Positions 1 to 8,247 of a DNA stretch of 61,487 bases are shown here, in pieces. Below the pieces are notes generated by a model. The model had not been told where the DNA came from. It was given only the letters and a program-made list of their open reading frames with translations, and ran no database searches. This DNA comes from Pseudalkalibacillus berkeleyi (lineage in GTDB: Bacteria > Bacillota > Bacilli > Bacillales > Fictibacillaceae), in NCBI RefSeq assembly GCF_021608225.1, contig NZ_JAKIJS010000005.1, positions 1-61,487 on the forward strand. Direction: 5' to 3'. How positions within the stretch are numbered: position 1 is the first letter of the stretch; every line of letters starts with the position of its first letter. The translations under genes were made by a program, and so were the position numbers.

Positions 1-30
1 GAACAAGGAGGTCGAGGAAACAAAGGAGTG

Positions 31-60
31 ACGACCGGAGCGTATGATATACGCGAGGAC
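31..60. repeat. Copy of a dispersed hairpin motif (GACCGGAGCGTAT...)
   Basis: The segment has a GACCGGAGC lead, a short hairpin (GCGTAT, GA, TATACGC) and a GAGGAC tail. The same arrangement occurs on the opposite strand at 28341-28380, where the hairpin stem has different bases and a longer loop. Stem change with conserved flanks suggests a structured element rather than chance. It lies directly upstream of the 5S remnant and seems to have replaced its 5' end. I cannot name the family. Confidence 0.5.
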
Positions 61-102
61 GGCACGACTGTAGATGACAAAGAGATCCGCCGTTCATCGT
101 AA

Positions 103-184
103 ACCGAAGCCGACCACGGAAGTTAAGCTCGCGCGTCAATGGTAATTGGGGGCTTCCCCCTGTGAGAGTAGAACGTCGCCGGGC
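103..184 (+). rRNA. 5S rRNA, 3' two thirds only (damaged 5S gene)
   Basis: The core CACGGAAGTTAAGCTC and the tail GGGGGCTTCCCCCTGTGAGAGTAG are standard Bacillus 5S rRNA sequence, ending in TCGCCGGGC. The expected 5' third (the GGTGGCGA strand that pairs with that tail, and the GTCACACCCGTTCCC region) is not present upstream; bases 1-100 are unrelated or strongly diverged. So this is a 5S remnant or a chimeric 5S at the end of an rRNA operon lying left of the window. It is followed by an intact terminator. Confidence 0.75.
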
Positions 185-188
185 ACTA

Positions 189-218
189 TCGAGAGTAGTC
201 GAAAGACTGCTCTTTTTT
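189..218 (+). terminator. Intrinsic terminator after 5S remnant
   Basis: A GAGAGTAGTC stem, GAAA loop and GACTGCTC stem are followed by six T residues. This is the expected end of an rRNA transcription unit. Confidence 0.8.
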
Positions 219-285
219 GTGTTTGAAAGGAATTAAAGTCCGTAAGGACTTAAAACAACAAAGCATGTAGTAAAAATTCACCAAA

Positions 286-390
286 TTCCCCAAGTGGGAG
301 CAAATGTTCCACAAGTAGGAGCGAAAGTTCCTCAAGCGAGAGTGTAAGTTCCCTAAGAGAGAGCAAAAGTTCCACAAGTATGGACGAAGT
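286..390. repeat. Tandem array of 21-bp units (5 copies), array A
   Basis: Five consecutive 21-bp units begin with TTCC(A/C/T)(C/T)AAG and end near GAGCGAAAG. The unit boundaries are at 286, 307, 328, 349 and 370. The same unit recurs at 15143-15268 and 15341-15382. Because 21 is a multiple of three, both strands stay open by chance, giving short leucine/tryptophan-rich ORFs with no ribosome binding site; I do not call them genes. Confidence 0.85.
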
Positions 391-409
391 TGTATGAAAC
401 ACTCGTATT

Positions 410-445
410 AGGAAAGATTTTTGGCACAAAAATCATCTATATATG
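410..445. repeat. GATTTTTG/CAAAAATC hairpin that accompanies the 21-bp array
   Basis: A GATTTTTG stem (416-423) pairs with CAAAAATC (427-434) and is followed by ATCTATATATG. A closely similar block follows array B at 15287-15325, and a third copy lies at 556-592. The pairing of array plus hairpin at two loci suggests one composite repeat. Confidence 0.75.
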
Positions 446-459
446 AAATAGGTTGCGCA

Positions 460-502
460 ATGAGTGCTCGGTAGAGAGAAAATCATTCTACGGAGCACTC
501 AT
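460..502. repeat. Inverted repeat, 16-bp arms
   Basis: ATGAGTGCTCGGTAGA (460-475) is nearly complementary to TCTACGGAGCACTCAT (487-502), with an 11-base loop. A partial second copy of the right arm (ACGGAGCACTCAT) follows at once. There is no T-run, so it is not a simple terminator. The GAGTGCTC core resembles half of a CIRCE element but spacing and ends do not fit. Confidence 0.6.
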
Positions 503-555
503 ACGGAGCACTCATAAGAAAGTTTTCGACTACTTTTTAGTTAGTAAAATTCTAA

Positions 556-592
556 AAAGGAAGATTTTTGAACCAAAAATCGTCTTTATGAT
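556..592. repeat. Third copy of the GATTTTTG/CAAAAATC hairpin
   Basis: The arms are at 563-570 and 574-581, followed by GTCTTTATG. It matches the hairpins at 416-434 and 15293-15311. No 21-bp units adjoin this copy. Confidence 0.65.
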
Positions 593-684
593 TTTTAAAC
601 ATCAACTTCAACATCGAAGCTGAGTGTTTGTTTTTGCTTGGTTTTTTATTCATGTTATATTTAATCAAAATGGAGGGGATATCA

Positions 685-1818
685 TTGGAAAAGTTTCGTT
701 TTGATTCGAAAGCAGTTCATTTTAACAAAAAGCTTAAGTCAGAATCGACTAGTAAGGCACAGCCAATCTATCAAACTTCAGCGTTTAAATTTTCTAATTT
801 AGATGAATTAGAGGGTTATTTTGAAGGAAAGTCCCCTCATATGTATTCAAGGGTTAGTAATCCAAATACGGACGATCTCGGAACAGGTGTAGCTCAACTG
901 GAAGGTGCTCCTAAGGGTGTTGCGACGTCGTCAGGGATTTCGGCAATTTTAGCAGGCATTCTTGCAGTCGCTGAGCATGGAGATCACATAGTGGCATGCG
1001 AAGACCTTTACGGTGGTACATATCAATTACTCGCTAAAGAATTACCTACCTTTGGAATCGAAGTTTCGTTTGTCTCTTTTGAATCAAAAGACAGTATTCG
1101 TTCTGCAATAAAAGACAATACAGTCTTGCTGTATTCTGAATCAATAACAAATCCTTTTTTACGAGTGGAAAACTTATCTACGATTGTGGCGTTAGGTAAA
1201 GAATATAATATTAAGACGATGATTGATAATACATTTGCAACACCGTATCTCATGCAGCCATATTTAGATGGAATCAATATTGTGGCGCATAGTGCGACAA
1301 AGTATATAGGCGGACACTCGGATATCACAGCAGGGGTTATTGTTGGTGATCAAGTCTTGATCGAAAAAGCGAAGAAGAAGGTCATGAATTTAGGCAGCAA
1401 CTTGAGCCCATTTGAAGCTTGGTTAACGTGTAGAGGACTGAAAACTTTGAGTGTACGGATGGAAAAACATATTCAAAATGCTCAGAGGTTGGCTAGCTAT
1501 TTATCAGAGCATGAGGGAATCAAAAAAGTGTATTATCCTGAGCACGCTTCAGAAAAAGGGAATGGTGCAATTGTATCCATTCTGTTAGGTGAAGACATTA
1601 ATCCAAATACTTTTAGCGAGAAGTTAGATTGGATCGGTGTGGTTCCAACACTAGCTGGTGTCGAGACGACAATTTCTTATCCTATTGGTACATCTCATCG
1701 TGCGTTACCCAAATCTGAACAAGAACGGATGGGGATTACGAAGAGTTTAATCCGAATTTCAGTAGGAATTGAGGATTATAAAGATATAGAAGAAGCGTTT
1801 CAAGTAGCATTATCATAG
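685..1818 (+). CDS. Cys/Met metabolism PLP enzyme (cystathionine or methionine gamma-lyase-like)
   Basis: This 377-residue protein belongs to the trans-sulfuration family of fold-type I PLP enzymes, which act on cystathionine, O-acylhomoserines or methionine in the cytoplasm. Visible motifs include YSRVSNPNTDDL near the N terminus, ATSSGISAILAG at the cofactor phosphate region, DNTFATPYLMQP, and the cofactor lysine motif HSATKYIGGHSD. The start is taken as TTG at 685 because GGAGGGG lies 7 bases upstream; the longer reading from 628 has no ribosome binding site and adds a hydrophobic stretch not typical of the family. It stands alone between the 5S remnant and the tRNA genes. Family-level assignment is firm, but the substrate cannot be fixed from sequence by eye. 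Confidence 0.88.
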   Translation: MEKFRFDSKAVHFNKKLKSESTSKAQPIYQTSAFKFSNLDELEGYFEGKSPHMYSRVSNPNTDDLGTGVAQLEGAPKGVATSSGISAILAGILAVAEHGDHIVACEDLYGGTYQLLAKELPTFGIEVSFVSFESKDSIRSAIKDNTVLLYSESITNPFLRVENLSTIVALGKEYNIKTMIDNTFATPYLMQPYLDGINIVAHSATKYIGGHSDITAGVIVGDQVLIEKAKKKVMNLGSNLSPFEAWLTCRGLKTLSVRMEKHIQNAQRLASYLSEHEGIKKVYYPEHASEKGNGAIVSILLGEDINPNTFSEKLDWIGVVPTLAGVETTISYPIGTSHRALPKSEQERMGITKSLIRISVGIEDYKDIEEAFQVALS

Positions 1819-1823
1819 AGCAG

Positions 1824-1850
1824 AGTGCTGCCATTTTGGTAGCACTTTCC
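1824..1850 (+). terminator. Intrinsic terminator after the PLP enzyme gene
   Basis: AGTGCTGCC and GGTAGCACT form a stem around ATTTT, followed by TTTCC. The T-run is short, so termination may be weak. Confidence 0.6.
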
Positions 1851-1962
1851 TGTATTAGAAAAAGAATATAAGAAAACACTTGCATGTCCTATATCAACAT
1901 GGTATATTAGTAATTGTCCGATTGAAACAGGACAAAACATAACGGACAGCAACAACGTCCAA

Positions 1963-1986
1963 TTATTATCGGCGCGGGGTGGAGCA
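1963..1986 (+). repeat. Truncated duplicate of the tRNA-fMet 5' end
   Basis: Twenty-four bases here are identical to 2100-2123, which cover 10 bases upstream plus the first 14 bases of the initiator tRNA gene. After GGAGCA this copy diverges into unrelated sequence, so only the acceptor strand and the start of the D-arm remain. It is a tRNA fragment, not a gene. Confidence 0.8.
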
Positions 1987-2109
1987 AGGAGCATAAGCTT
2001 CTAGTGAAATCACGTCGACTTGTCCTGACGCAACTAGCTTCGATAGCATGAACTAGTAGAGGAAAGGACGACAAACGGAATAAACATCATCCGTACACTT
2101 TATTATCGG

Positions 2110-2179
<70 letters not shown>

Positions 2180-2186
<7 letters not shown>

Positions 2187-2350
2187 ATTTAAAACTTACT
2201 ACGTCGACTTACATCGTAGCTAGTTTTAGACTGTAGTACCTTTAGGTGCAACCAATTTAAGTTCATTGCACGACGTTGAAATGACAGCTTGCTCAATGAA
2301 CATCTGGAGTACCCGAAGGGGTGCAACCAATTTAAAACTTACTACGTCGA
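2180..2350. repeat. Repeated tRNA 3' tails between tRNA-Met and tRNA-Asp
   Basis: The tRNA-Met 3' end and its downstream flank (28 bases from 2180) recur exactly at 2323-2350, and a shorter copy, GCAACCAATTTAA, lies at 2248-2260. The later two copies are preceded by GTACC-type stubs rather than a full tRNA. This looks like several tRNA units collapsed by recombination and deletion, leaving only tails. Confidence 0.75.
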
Positions 2351-2374
2351 TTAAACTTACATAATACATACTTT

Positions 2375-2450
2375 GGACCCGTGGTGTAGGGGTTAACATG
2401 CCTGCCTGTCACGCAGGAGATCGCCGGTTCGAATCCGGTCGGGTCCGCCA
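2375..2450 (+). tRNA. tRNA-Asp (GTC anticodon)
   Basis: This is a 76-base cloverleaf: acceptor GGACCCG / CGGGTCC, anticodon arm CCTGCCTGTCACGCAGG with GTC, T-arm CCGGTTCGAATCCGG, encoded GCCA. It is intact and is followed by a terminator. Confidence 0.96.
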
Positions 2451-2455
2451 TTTTA

Positions 2456-2482
2456 CATGAAACATAGGTTTCGTGTTTTTTT
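2456..2482 (+). terminator. Terminator of the rRNA/tRNA unit
   Basis: CATGAAAC and GTTTCGTG form a stem around ATAG, followed directly by seven T residues. Confidence 0.75.
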
Positions 2483-2565
2483 GTGTTTAAAAAGGTTAAT
2501 TGCATGCTTATTCGACGGTAAGGCTCACCTTCACCCAGTTTTACATAATGTCAAAATATATCGAA

Positions 2566-2593
2566 AAGACCCTTCATTTGGGTCTTTTTTTCT
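2566..2593. terminator. Second intrinsic terminator
   Basis: AAGACCC pairs with GGGTCTT around TTCATTT, and a run of Ts follows. The A-run before the stem would let it act on either strand. It isolates the tRNA unit from the ilv promoter region. Confidence 0.7.
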
Positions 2594-2743
2594 ATCTATG
2601 ATCTCCTCCAAATGAATCATAAAAAGCGATCACTCCAATTCCTCCATGCTAGTCATTTTCCTTTTGTCATTTCATCTCATTTTGCACCTAAAACAGGACT
2701 TTCAAAAAAATTTTAATAGGGTTAAAACATTGTAGGCAATATC

Positions 2744-2759
2744 ATGTAAGCGTTTACGA
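2744..2759 (+). promoter_or_regulatory. Catabolite responsive element (cre) for CcpA
   Basis: ATGTAAGCGTTTACGA is close to the cre consensus WTGNAARCGNWWWCAW, with a palindromic centre. It lies about 50 bases upstream of the probable -35 box of ilvE. In B. subtilis CcpA activates the ilv-leu operon from an upstream cre, and this position fits activation rather than roadblock repression. The regulatory direction is inferred. Confidence 0.65.
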
Positions 2760-2776
2760 ATAAACAGAGAAGTCAA

Positions 2777-2791
2777 AATTGTCAAAAAATA
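2777..2791 (+). promoter_or_regulatory. CodY-like box upstream of ilvE
   Basis: AATTGTCAAAAAATA matches the CodY consensus AATTTTCWGAAAATT at 12 of 15 positions by my alignment. It abuts the -35 box. CodY repression of branched-chain amino acid operons is well known in Bacillus, so the context supports a weak motif. Confidence 0.45.
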
Positions 2792-2794
2792 AGG

Positions 2795-2823
2795 TTGACT
2801 GTTTCAAAAAACGGGAGTAACAT
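2795..2823 (+). promoter_or_regulatory. Probable sigma-A promoter of the ilv-leu operon
   Basis: TTGACT at 2795-2800 and TAACAT at 2818-2823 are separated by 17 bases. The -10 is imperfect, which is common for activated promoters. The leader would be about 80 bases with no T-box. Confidence 0.5.
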
Positions 2824-2910
2824 AGTCCGCAACTTAAAAATTTGACGGTTTTAAACACCTGTCATTGACCAATTATAGACCATTATTTCTTGATGAAGGG
2901 AGCGATCGAC

Positions 2911-3813
2911 ATGAGCGAACAATGGATTTACCTTAACGGCCGCTATGTAAATAAAAATGAGGCGGTTGTATCTGTGTATGATCATGGATTTCTATACGGA
3001 GATGGGGTGTTCGAAGGGATTAGAATGTATGACGGCAATGTATTCCGCTTGCAAGAACATGTTGATCGCTTATACGATTCTGCGAAATCAATCATGCTAG
3101 AGATTCCGTATAGTAAAGATGAACTAACGGAAATTGTTGCTGAAACTTTGAGGCGGAATGAACTTGATGATGCTTACGTCCGTGTCGTCGTATCGAGAGG
3201 CGTTGGAAACCTTGGATTAGATCCAACTCATTGTAAAGAACCCCAAGTCATCGTGATTGCAGAACAACTCGCACTGTTTCCTGAACAGCTTTATGAAACG
3301 GGTGTGGAAATTGCAACGGTCGCAAGTCGAAGGAACAGAGCGGATGTATTATCTCCGAAAGTGAAATCATTGAACTACTTGAATAATATTTTAGTGAAAA
3401 TTGAAGCCAACTTAGCGGGCGTTAGTGAAGCGTTGATGCTAAATGACCAAGGCTATGTGGCGGAAGGATCTGCTGACAACGTGTTTATTATCAAAGGTGG
3501 CGTCATTAAAACTCCACCAGGATATGTTGGGGCACTTGAAGGTGTTACTCGGAATGCAATTATGGAAATTGCACAGTTACGAGGCTTTGAAATGCGTGAA
3601 GAAGTATTTACAAGACATGATGTTTTTACGGCAGATGAAGTTTTCTTAACAGGAACGGCCGCTGAAGTCATTGGTGTCGTGAAAGTGGATGGTCGTCAAA
3701 TCGGTGATGGCAGTCCAGGAAAAATTACGAAGCAGCTATTAGAATCATTCAGACAAACGGTAACGGAAGATGGACACAAAATCTATACTCGAAAAGAAGT
3801 TCAAGCAGGGTAA
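2911..3813 (+). CDS. ilvE: Branched-chain amino acid aminotransferase
   Basis: This class IV (D-amino-acid transaminase fold) PLP enzyme catalyses the last step of Val, Leu and Ile synthesis, using glutamate as amino donor. The family is shown by [18 protein letters not shown] near residue 25, the lysine region [16 protein letters not shown], and the EGSADNVF and FLTGTAAEV motifs. The length of 300 residues fits the short IlvE type, not the longer 360-residue B. subtilis YbgE/YwaA type. The start is ATG 2911 with GAAGGGAG upstream; the ORF extends to 2890 without support. It opens the operon, and ilvD follows after 17 bases. Confidence 0.93.
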   Translation: MSEQWIYLNGRYVNKNEAVVSVYDHGFLYGDGVFEGIRMYDGNVFRLQEHVDRLYDSAKSIMLEIPYSKDELTEIVAETLRRNELDDAYVRVVVSRGVGNLGLDPTHCKEPQVIVIAEQLALFPEQLYETGVEIATVASRRNRADVLSPKVKSLNYLNNILVKIEANLAGVSEALMLNDQGYVAEGSADNVFIIKGGVIKTPPGYVGALEGVTRNAIMEIAQLRGFEMREEVFTRHDVFTADEVFLTGTAAEVIGVVKVDGRQIGDGSPGKITKQLLESFRQTVTEDGHKIYTRKEVQAG

Positions 3814-3830
3814 ATAGTTGGGGTGATGAG

Positions 3831-5498
3831 ATGCGTAGTGACATGATCAAAGTAGGAATTGACCGTGCACCCCATCGGAGTTTACTGCGAGCGACGGGTG
3901 TAAAGACGAAAGATATTGAAAAGCCATTTATCGGTGTATGTAACTCATATATCGATATTATTCCGGGTCATATGCACTTAAATAAGTTTGCAGAAGTTGT
4001 AAAAGAAGCGATTCGAGAAGCTGGTGGCATTCCATTTGAGTTCAACACGATCGGTGTCGATGATGGCATTGCCATGGGTCACATCGGCATGAGGTACTCT
4101 CTACCCAGCAGGGAAGTCATTGCGGATGCAGCAGAAACGGTCATCAATGCACACTGGTTTGATGGGGTCTTCTTCATACCGAATTGTGACAAAATCACAC
4201 CAGGTATGCTAATGGCAGCAGCAAGAACGAATGTCCCGAGTGTATTTGTTTCCGGTGGTCCTATGGAAGGCGGTAAATCAAAAGACGGTGCACCTTTATC
4301 ACTCGTATCCGTATTTGAGGGTGTAGGCAAACACCAATCAGGAACGATGAGCTCAGAGGAACTTCTTGATATCGAGCAAAATGCTTGTCCAACATGTGGT
4401 TCATGCTCTGGTATGTTTACAGCAAATTCGATGAATTCGCTTATGGAAATGGTTGGACTAGCTTTACCAGGTAACGGAACGATTGTCGCGACTTCCCAAA
4501 AGCGTCATGAGCTGATTCGACAAGCTGCACACAACCTCGTCGATATGATTAAGAAGGATATCAAGCCAAGGGACATCGTGACGAAGGATGCCATTGATGA
4601 TGCATTTGCTCTAGATATGGCGATGGGTGGCTCAACGAACACTGTTCTTCATACGCTTGCAATTGCGAACGAGGCAGAGATTGACTACGATTTTAACCGA
4701 ATCAATGAAATTGCTGAAAGGACGCCTTACTTAGCTAAAATTAGTCCAGCGTCAGATTACACGATGGATGATGTTGAGAAAGCTGGTGGCATTAGTGCAA
4801 TTATCAATGAGCTTTGTCAAATTGATGGATTGATTAACAAAGATCGGATCACCGTCTCAGGGACGTCCCTGGCTGATCGGGTAAAGGACTATCCAATTAA
4901 AAATGAACAAGTGATCCGGAAGAAGGACAATCCGTATAGTAAGGTTGGTGGATTATCGGTGTTGAATGGCAACATCGCACCGGACGGCGGTGTCATTAAA
5001 GTTGGTGCAGTGGATCCTTCGATCAAAACGTTCATGGGAAGAGCGATATGCTTTGACACCCAGGATGAAGCCCAACAAGGTATTGATGATGGCACTGTAC
5101 AAAAAGGAGATGTCGTTGTCATCCGATATGAAGGCCCGAAAGGTGGACCTGGGATGCCAGAAATGCTCGCGCCAACCGCAGCGATTGCAGGTCGTGGATT
5201 AGATAAAGACGTCGCCCTCATTACGGATGGACGTTTTTCGGGGGCATCACGAGGAATATCCGTCGGACACATTTCACCAGAAGCAGCTGAAGGTGGACCG
5301 ATCGCTTTAGTTGAAAATGGAGATTCAATTTTTATTGACCTAGAAAATAGAACGATTAACCTGATGGTTTCAGAAGAAGAATTAACCGAGCGGAGACAAA
5401 AGTTTGTTCAGCCTGAACCGAAAATTAAGAAAGGCTATCTCGCTCGATATGCAAAGCTAGTTACATCAGCAAGTACAGGTGGCATTTTAAAAGTTTGA
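3831..5498 (+). CDS. ilvD: Dihydroxy-acid dehydratase
   Basis: It converts 2,3-dihydroxy-isovalerate or -methylvalerate to the 2-keto acids in Val/Leu/Ile synthesis; it is an Fe-S lyase. The 555-residue length is normal. Iron-sulfur ligand motifs are [12 protein letters not shown] and [19 protein letters not shown], and the C-terminal [20 protein letters not shown] is a family signature. The start is ATG 3831 with GGGGTGATG upstream. It is followed by a T-box leader before ilvB, so ilvE-ilvD can be transcribed when the T-box terminates. B. subtilis keeps ilvD elsewhere; its inclusion in the operon differs from that model. Confidence 0.95.
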   Translation: MRSDMIKVGIDRAPHRSLLRATGVKTKDIEKPFIGVCNSYIDIIPGHMHLNKFAEVVKEAIREAGGIPFEFNTIGVDDGIAMGHIGMRYSLPSREVIADAAETVINAHWFDGVFFIPNCDKITPGMLMAAARTNVPSVFVSGGPMEGGKSKDGAPLSLVSVFEGVGKHQSGTMSSEELLDIEQNACPTCGSCSGMFTANSMNSLMEMVGLALPGNGTIVATSQKRHELIRQAAHNLVDMIKKDIKPRDIVTKDAIDDAFALDMAMGGSTNTVLHTLAIANEAEIDYDFNRINEIAERTPYLAKISPASDYTMDDVEKAGGISAIINELCQIDGLINKDRITVSGTSLADRVKDYPIKNEQVIRKKDNPYSKVGGLSVLNGNIAPDGGVIKVGAVDPSIKTFMGRAICFDTQDEAQQGIDDGTVQKGDVVVIRYEGPKGGPGMPEMLAPTAAIAGRGLDKDVALITDGRFSGASRGISVGHISPEAAEGGPIALVENGDSIFIDLENRTINLMVSEEELTERRQKFVQPEPKIKKGYLARYAKLVTSASTGGILKV

Positions 5499-5521
5499 TA
5501 AGGATAAAACGTTGACGAGGG

Positions 5522-5817
5522 AAAAGTGGATGGAAGACGTATTTACAGAGAGCCGGTCATGCTGGAAGCCGGTAATACATCCATTCGTGACATCTCCTCT
5601 GAGTACCACATTGAACGCTTGTTGCTAGTAAATGAGGTCAGGTGATTCTTTTAGAAACACCTGTTATCAAAAAAGTGTAGTCTTGAGATTTTGCTGGACT
5701 CGCCGAGATAGTGTCTGTGAAGATGCTATGAACAAAGGTGGTACCATGAAAAGGAATTGAGCCTTTTCATCCTTTACGAAACGAAACCGTGTCGTAGTGG
5801 GTGGAAAGGCTTTTTGT
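5522..5817 (+). promoter_or_regulatory. T-box leader (tRNA-sensing attenuator) between ilvD and ilvB
   Basis: The Stem I region holds AGAGAGCCGG and CTGAGTACCA type elements. The conserved T-box core is AACAAAGGTGGTACCATG at 5731-5747, whose TGGT bulge would pair with an ACCA tRNA end. It is followed by a terminator stem from AGCCTTTTCATCC (near 5760) to GGTGGAAAGGC and TTTTT (near 5815). A-discriminator tRNAs include Leu, Ile and Val. The specifier cannot be assigned with certainty: ATC (Ile) and CTC (Leu) both occur in the ATCTCCTCTGAG stretch. B. subtilis ilvB has a leucine T-box. Confidence 0.88.
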
Positions 5818-5868
5818 ATTGTTTTAAAGCTTTCAAAAGTAAAGTTGATGGAAGGCCGACGATGTAAT

Positions 5869-5980
5869 GTCTAGTTCCAGCGCACAGTCTCTCGGATCAC
5901 TTCAGACCTCTTGCGGCGGCGACAGGCTCCTCAAAGGTCTTCCAGTGACCTTCGTGACTACCATTGCGCTTACACTTTTC
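5869..5980. repeat. Bacillaceae intergenic repeat inserted between T-box and ilvB
   Basis: The segment begins TGTCTAGTTCCAGCGC, carries a CTTGCGGCGGCGACAGG centre and ends GCGCTTACACTTTTC. These ends match, from memory, a common intergenic repeat of Bacillaceae (TGTCTAGCTCCAGCGC ... GCGCTT.CGCTTTT). It sits after the T-box terminator and before the ilvB ribosome binding site, so it would be in the ilvB leader RNA. Confidence 0.65.
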
Positions 5981-6001
5981 GAATAAAGGGAGGAGATCAA
6001 A

Positions 6002-7711
6002 ATGAAGGCTAATGTGAAGGCAGAACCTCAAGAGCAGCGGTTAACTGGTGCCGAGACTCTTATTCATGCCTTGAAGCAAGAAGATGTTGATGTCGTTTTC
6101 GGTTACCCGGGAGGAGCAGTACTCCCGATTTATGACGCACTGTACCGTAATCCGATCAAGCACGTACTGGCAAGACATGAACAAGGCGCGATCCATTCTG
6201 CTGAAGGGTACGCAAGAATTTCTGGAAAGCCAGGGGTTGTTATTGCCACATCGGGACCAGGGGCTACTAATCTTGTGACAGGGATTACGGATGCGATGAT
6301 GGATTCATTGCCACTCGTTATATTCACGGGCCAGGTCGCTTCTGGTGTGATCGGAACAGATGCTTTTCAAGAGGCGGATGTAACCGGCGTAACGATGCCG
6401 ATTACGAAGCATAATTATCAGGTTCGTGATTTGAAAGACCTTCCGAGAATTGTAAAAGAAGCGTTTCATATTGCAAAGACGGGTAGACCAGGACCGGTAC
6501 TGGTCGATATTCCGAAGGATGTTTCTGCATCGGTTTCAGACGTCAGTTTTGATTGTCCCGTCCATCTACCTGGTTTTCAACCGACGAAAAGACCGAACCT
6601 CCTACAAATCAAGAAGCTGAACGAAGCAATCGAGACCGCAAAGAAACCGGTCATTTTAGCCGGCGCAGGTGTGCTACACGCCAAAGGATCTGAACAACTA
6701 AGAGCGGTAGCTGAAGCGAAGCATATTCCGGTCGTTCATACTTTGCTCGGATTGGGTGCCTTCCCAGCTGAACATCCTCTATTCCTCGGAATGGGCGGCA
6801 TGCATGGCTGTTACGCCGCAAACATGGCGTTGTATGAGAGTGATTTATTAATTAGCGTCGGTGCAAGGTTCGATGACAGACTTACAGGCAATTTGAAAAC
6901 TTTCGCACCAGAAGCGACGGTTGCCCATATCGATATTGATCCTGCTGAAATTGGTAAGAATGTCGCAACACAAATTCCGATTGTCGCTGATGCGAAGGAA
7001 GCGATGCTGAGCCTTTTAGATGAACAAGGAACACCAGCGTTAAGTGAAGATTGGCTCCAGCATTTGGACGGATATAAGCTTGAATATCCGTACTGGAATA
7101 AAGAGGTTAAACAAGTCATTTCTCCACAACAATTAATGAAAGACATTCACTTGATTACGCAAGGTGAAGCAATTGTGACGACAGATGTCGGTCAGCATCA
7201 AATGTGGGCAGCACAGTATTATACATTCAACGAGCCACATAAATGGGTGACTTCAGGAGGACTTGGGACGATGGGATTCGGGTTTCCAGCCGCAATTGGA
7301 GCTCAAATCGCAGAGCCAGACAAGAAAGTCATCAGTATCGTTGGAGACGGCGGATTCCAAATGACGTCCGAAGAGATGATCCTTTTAAAAGAAATGAACC
7401 TTCCCGTAAAAGTGGTTATCGTCAATAACGGTGCAATGGGGATGGTAAGGCAATGGCAGGAGGCTTTTTACGAAAAGCGCTATTCACAGTCCGTATTCAT
7501 GACACAACCTGATTTCGTCAAACTTGCTGAATGTTACGGAGTGAGAGGCTATCAAGCTTCTAATATAGACGAAGCAAGGGCGTTATTATCTGAAGTGCTC
7601 CATGATGATGAGCCTGTCTTAATCGACTGTAGAGTTTGTCCAGAGGAAAACGTATTCCCAATGGTCGCTCCAGGAACAGGACTTCACGAAATGATCGGGG
7701 TGAGACCGTGA
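6002..7711 (+). CDS. ilvB: Acetolactate synthase, large (catalytic) subunit
   Basis: This thiamine-diphosphate enzyme condenses pyruvate with pyruvate or 2-oxobutyrate at the first common step of Val/Leu/Ile synthesis. The 569 residues show the N-terminal [14 protein letters not shown] with the catalytic glutamate in [15 protein letters not shown], an FAD-type middle domain with [12 protein letters not shown], and the ThDP motif [11 protein letters not shown] to [12 protein letters not shown]. The start is ATG 6002 after GGGAGGAGA. It overlaps ilvH by four bases (GTGA), so the two subunits are probably translationally coupled. Confidence 0.97.
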   Translation: MKANVKAEPQEQRLTGAETLIHALKQEDVDVVFGYPGGAVLPIYDALYRNPIKHVLARHEQGAIHSAEGYARISGKPGVVIATSGPGATNLVTGITDAMMDSLPLVIFTGQVASGVIGTDAFQEADVTGVTMPITKHNYQVRDLKDLPRIVKEAFHIAKTGRPGPVLVDIPKDVSASVSDVSFDCPVHLPGFQPTKRPNLLQIKKLNEAIETAKKPVILAGAGVLHAKGSEQLRAVAEAKHIPVVHTLLGLGAFPAEHPLFLGMGGMHGCYAANMALYESDLLISVGARFDDRLTGNLKTFAPEATVAHIDIDPAEIGKNVATQIPIVADAKEAMLSLLDEQGTPALSEDWLQHLDGYKLEYPYWNKEVKQVISPQQLMKDIHLITQGEAIVTTDVGQHQMWAAQYYTFNEPHKWVTSGGLGTMGFGFPAAIGAQIAEPDKKVISIVGDGGFQMTSEEMILLKEMNLPVKVVIVNNGAMGMVRQWQEAFYEKRYSQSVFMTQPDFVKLAECYGVRGYQASNIDEARALLSEVLHDDEPVLIDCRVCPEENVFPMVAPGTGLHEMIGVRP

Positions 7712-8232
7712 AACGAAGAATCGTAACGGCAACGGTTTTAAACCAAAGTGGAGTTCTGAATCGCGTAACGTGTCTTTTTACGAAGCGTCATTTCAATATT
7801 GAAAGCATTACCGTCGGGCATACCGAAACAGAAGGTATTTCTAAAATGACCTTCGTCGTCTCCGTGGAGGATGATCGACAGATTGAGCAGTTGTTGAAGC
7901 AACTCAACAAGCAGATTGATGTTCTCAAAGTTTCAGATATTACGAATCAAGCGATTGTCGCAAGGGAGCTAGCGCTCATTAAAGTCCTTGCGAACGGACA
8001 GACGCGAGCCGAAATCAACGGAATCGTCGAGCCATTCAGGGCACTAATTATAGATTTATCAAGGGATACCCTGATCGTTCAAGTGACCGGTGATACGGAA
8101 AAAATTGAAGCGATTATTGAGCTTTTGAAGCCTTATGGCATTAAAGAACTATCGAGGACAGGCGTTACCGCATTCGCACGCGGATCTCAGAAATCAGTAA
8201 CCGATATTAAGCAATACACACTACTCAAATAG
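7708..8232 (+). CDS. ilvH: Acetolactate synthase, small (regulatory) subunit
   Basis: The regulatory subunit stimulates IlvB and carries valine feedback sensitivity. The N-terminal ACT domain is seen in [17 protein letters not shown] and [13 protein letters not shown], followed by the conserved C-terminal domain ([32 protein letters not shown]). The start is GTG 7708, giving 174 residues and a GTGA overlap with ilvB; a reading from 7636 would lie inside ilvB and adds non-homologous sequence. B. subtilis IlvH has a similar length. Confidence 0.95.
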   Translation: MKRRIVTATVLNQSGVLNRVTCLFTKRHFNIESITVGHTETEGISKMTFVVSVEDDRQIEQLLKQLNKQIDVLKVSDITNQAIVARELALIKVLANGQTRAEINGIVEPFRALIIDLSRDTLIVQVTGDTEKIEAIIELLKPYGIKELSRTGVTAFARGSQKSVTDIKQYTLLK

Positions 8233-8247
8233 AAAGGATGAATGGAA

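Noticed and set aside
186-377. 63-codon minus-strand frame over array A
   Set aside because: Same artefact of the 21-bp units; it also covers the 5S terminator.
2593-2910. A second T-box leader in front of ilvE
   Set aside because: No GGTGGTACC core or terminator stem in this interval; only promoter-type sites are visible.
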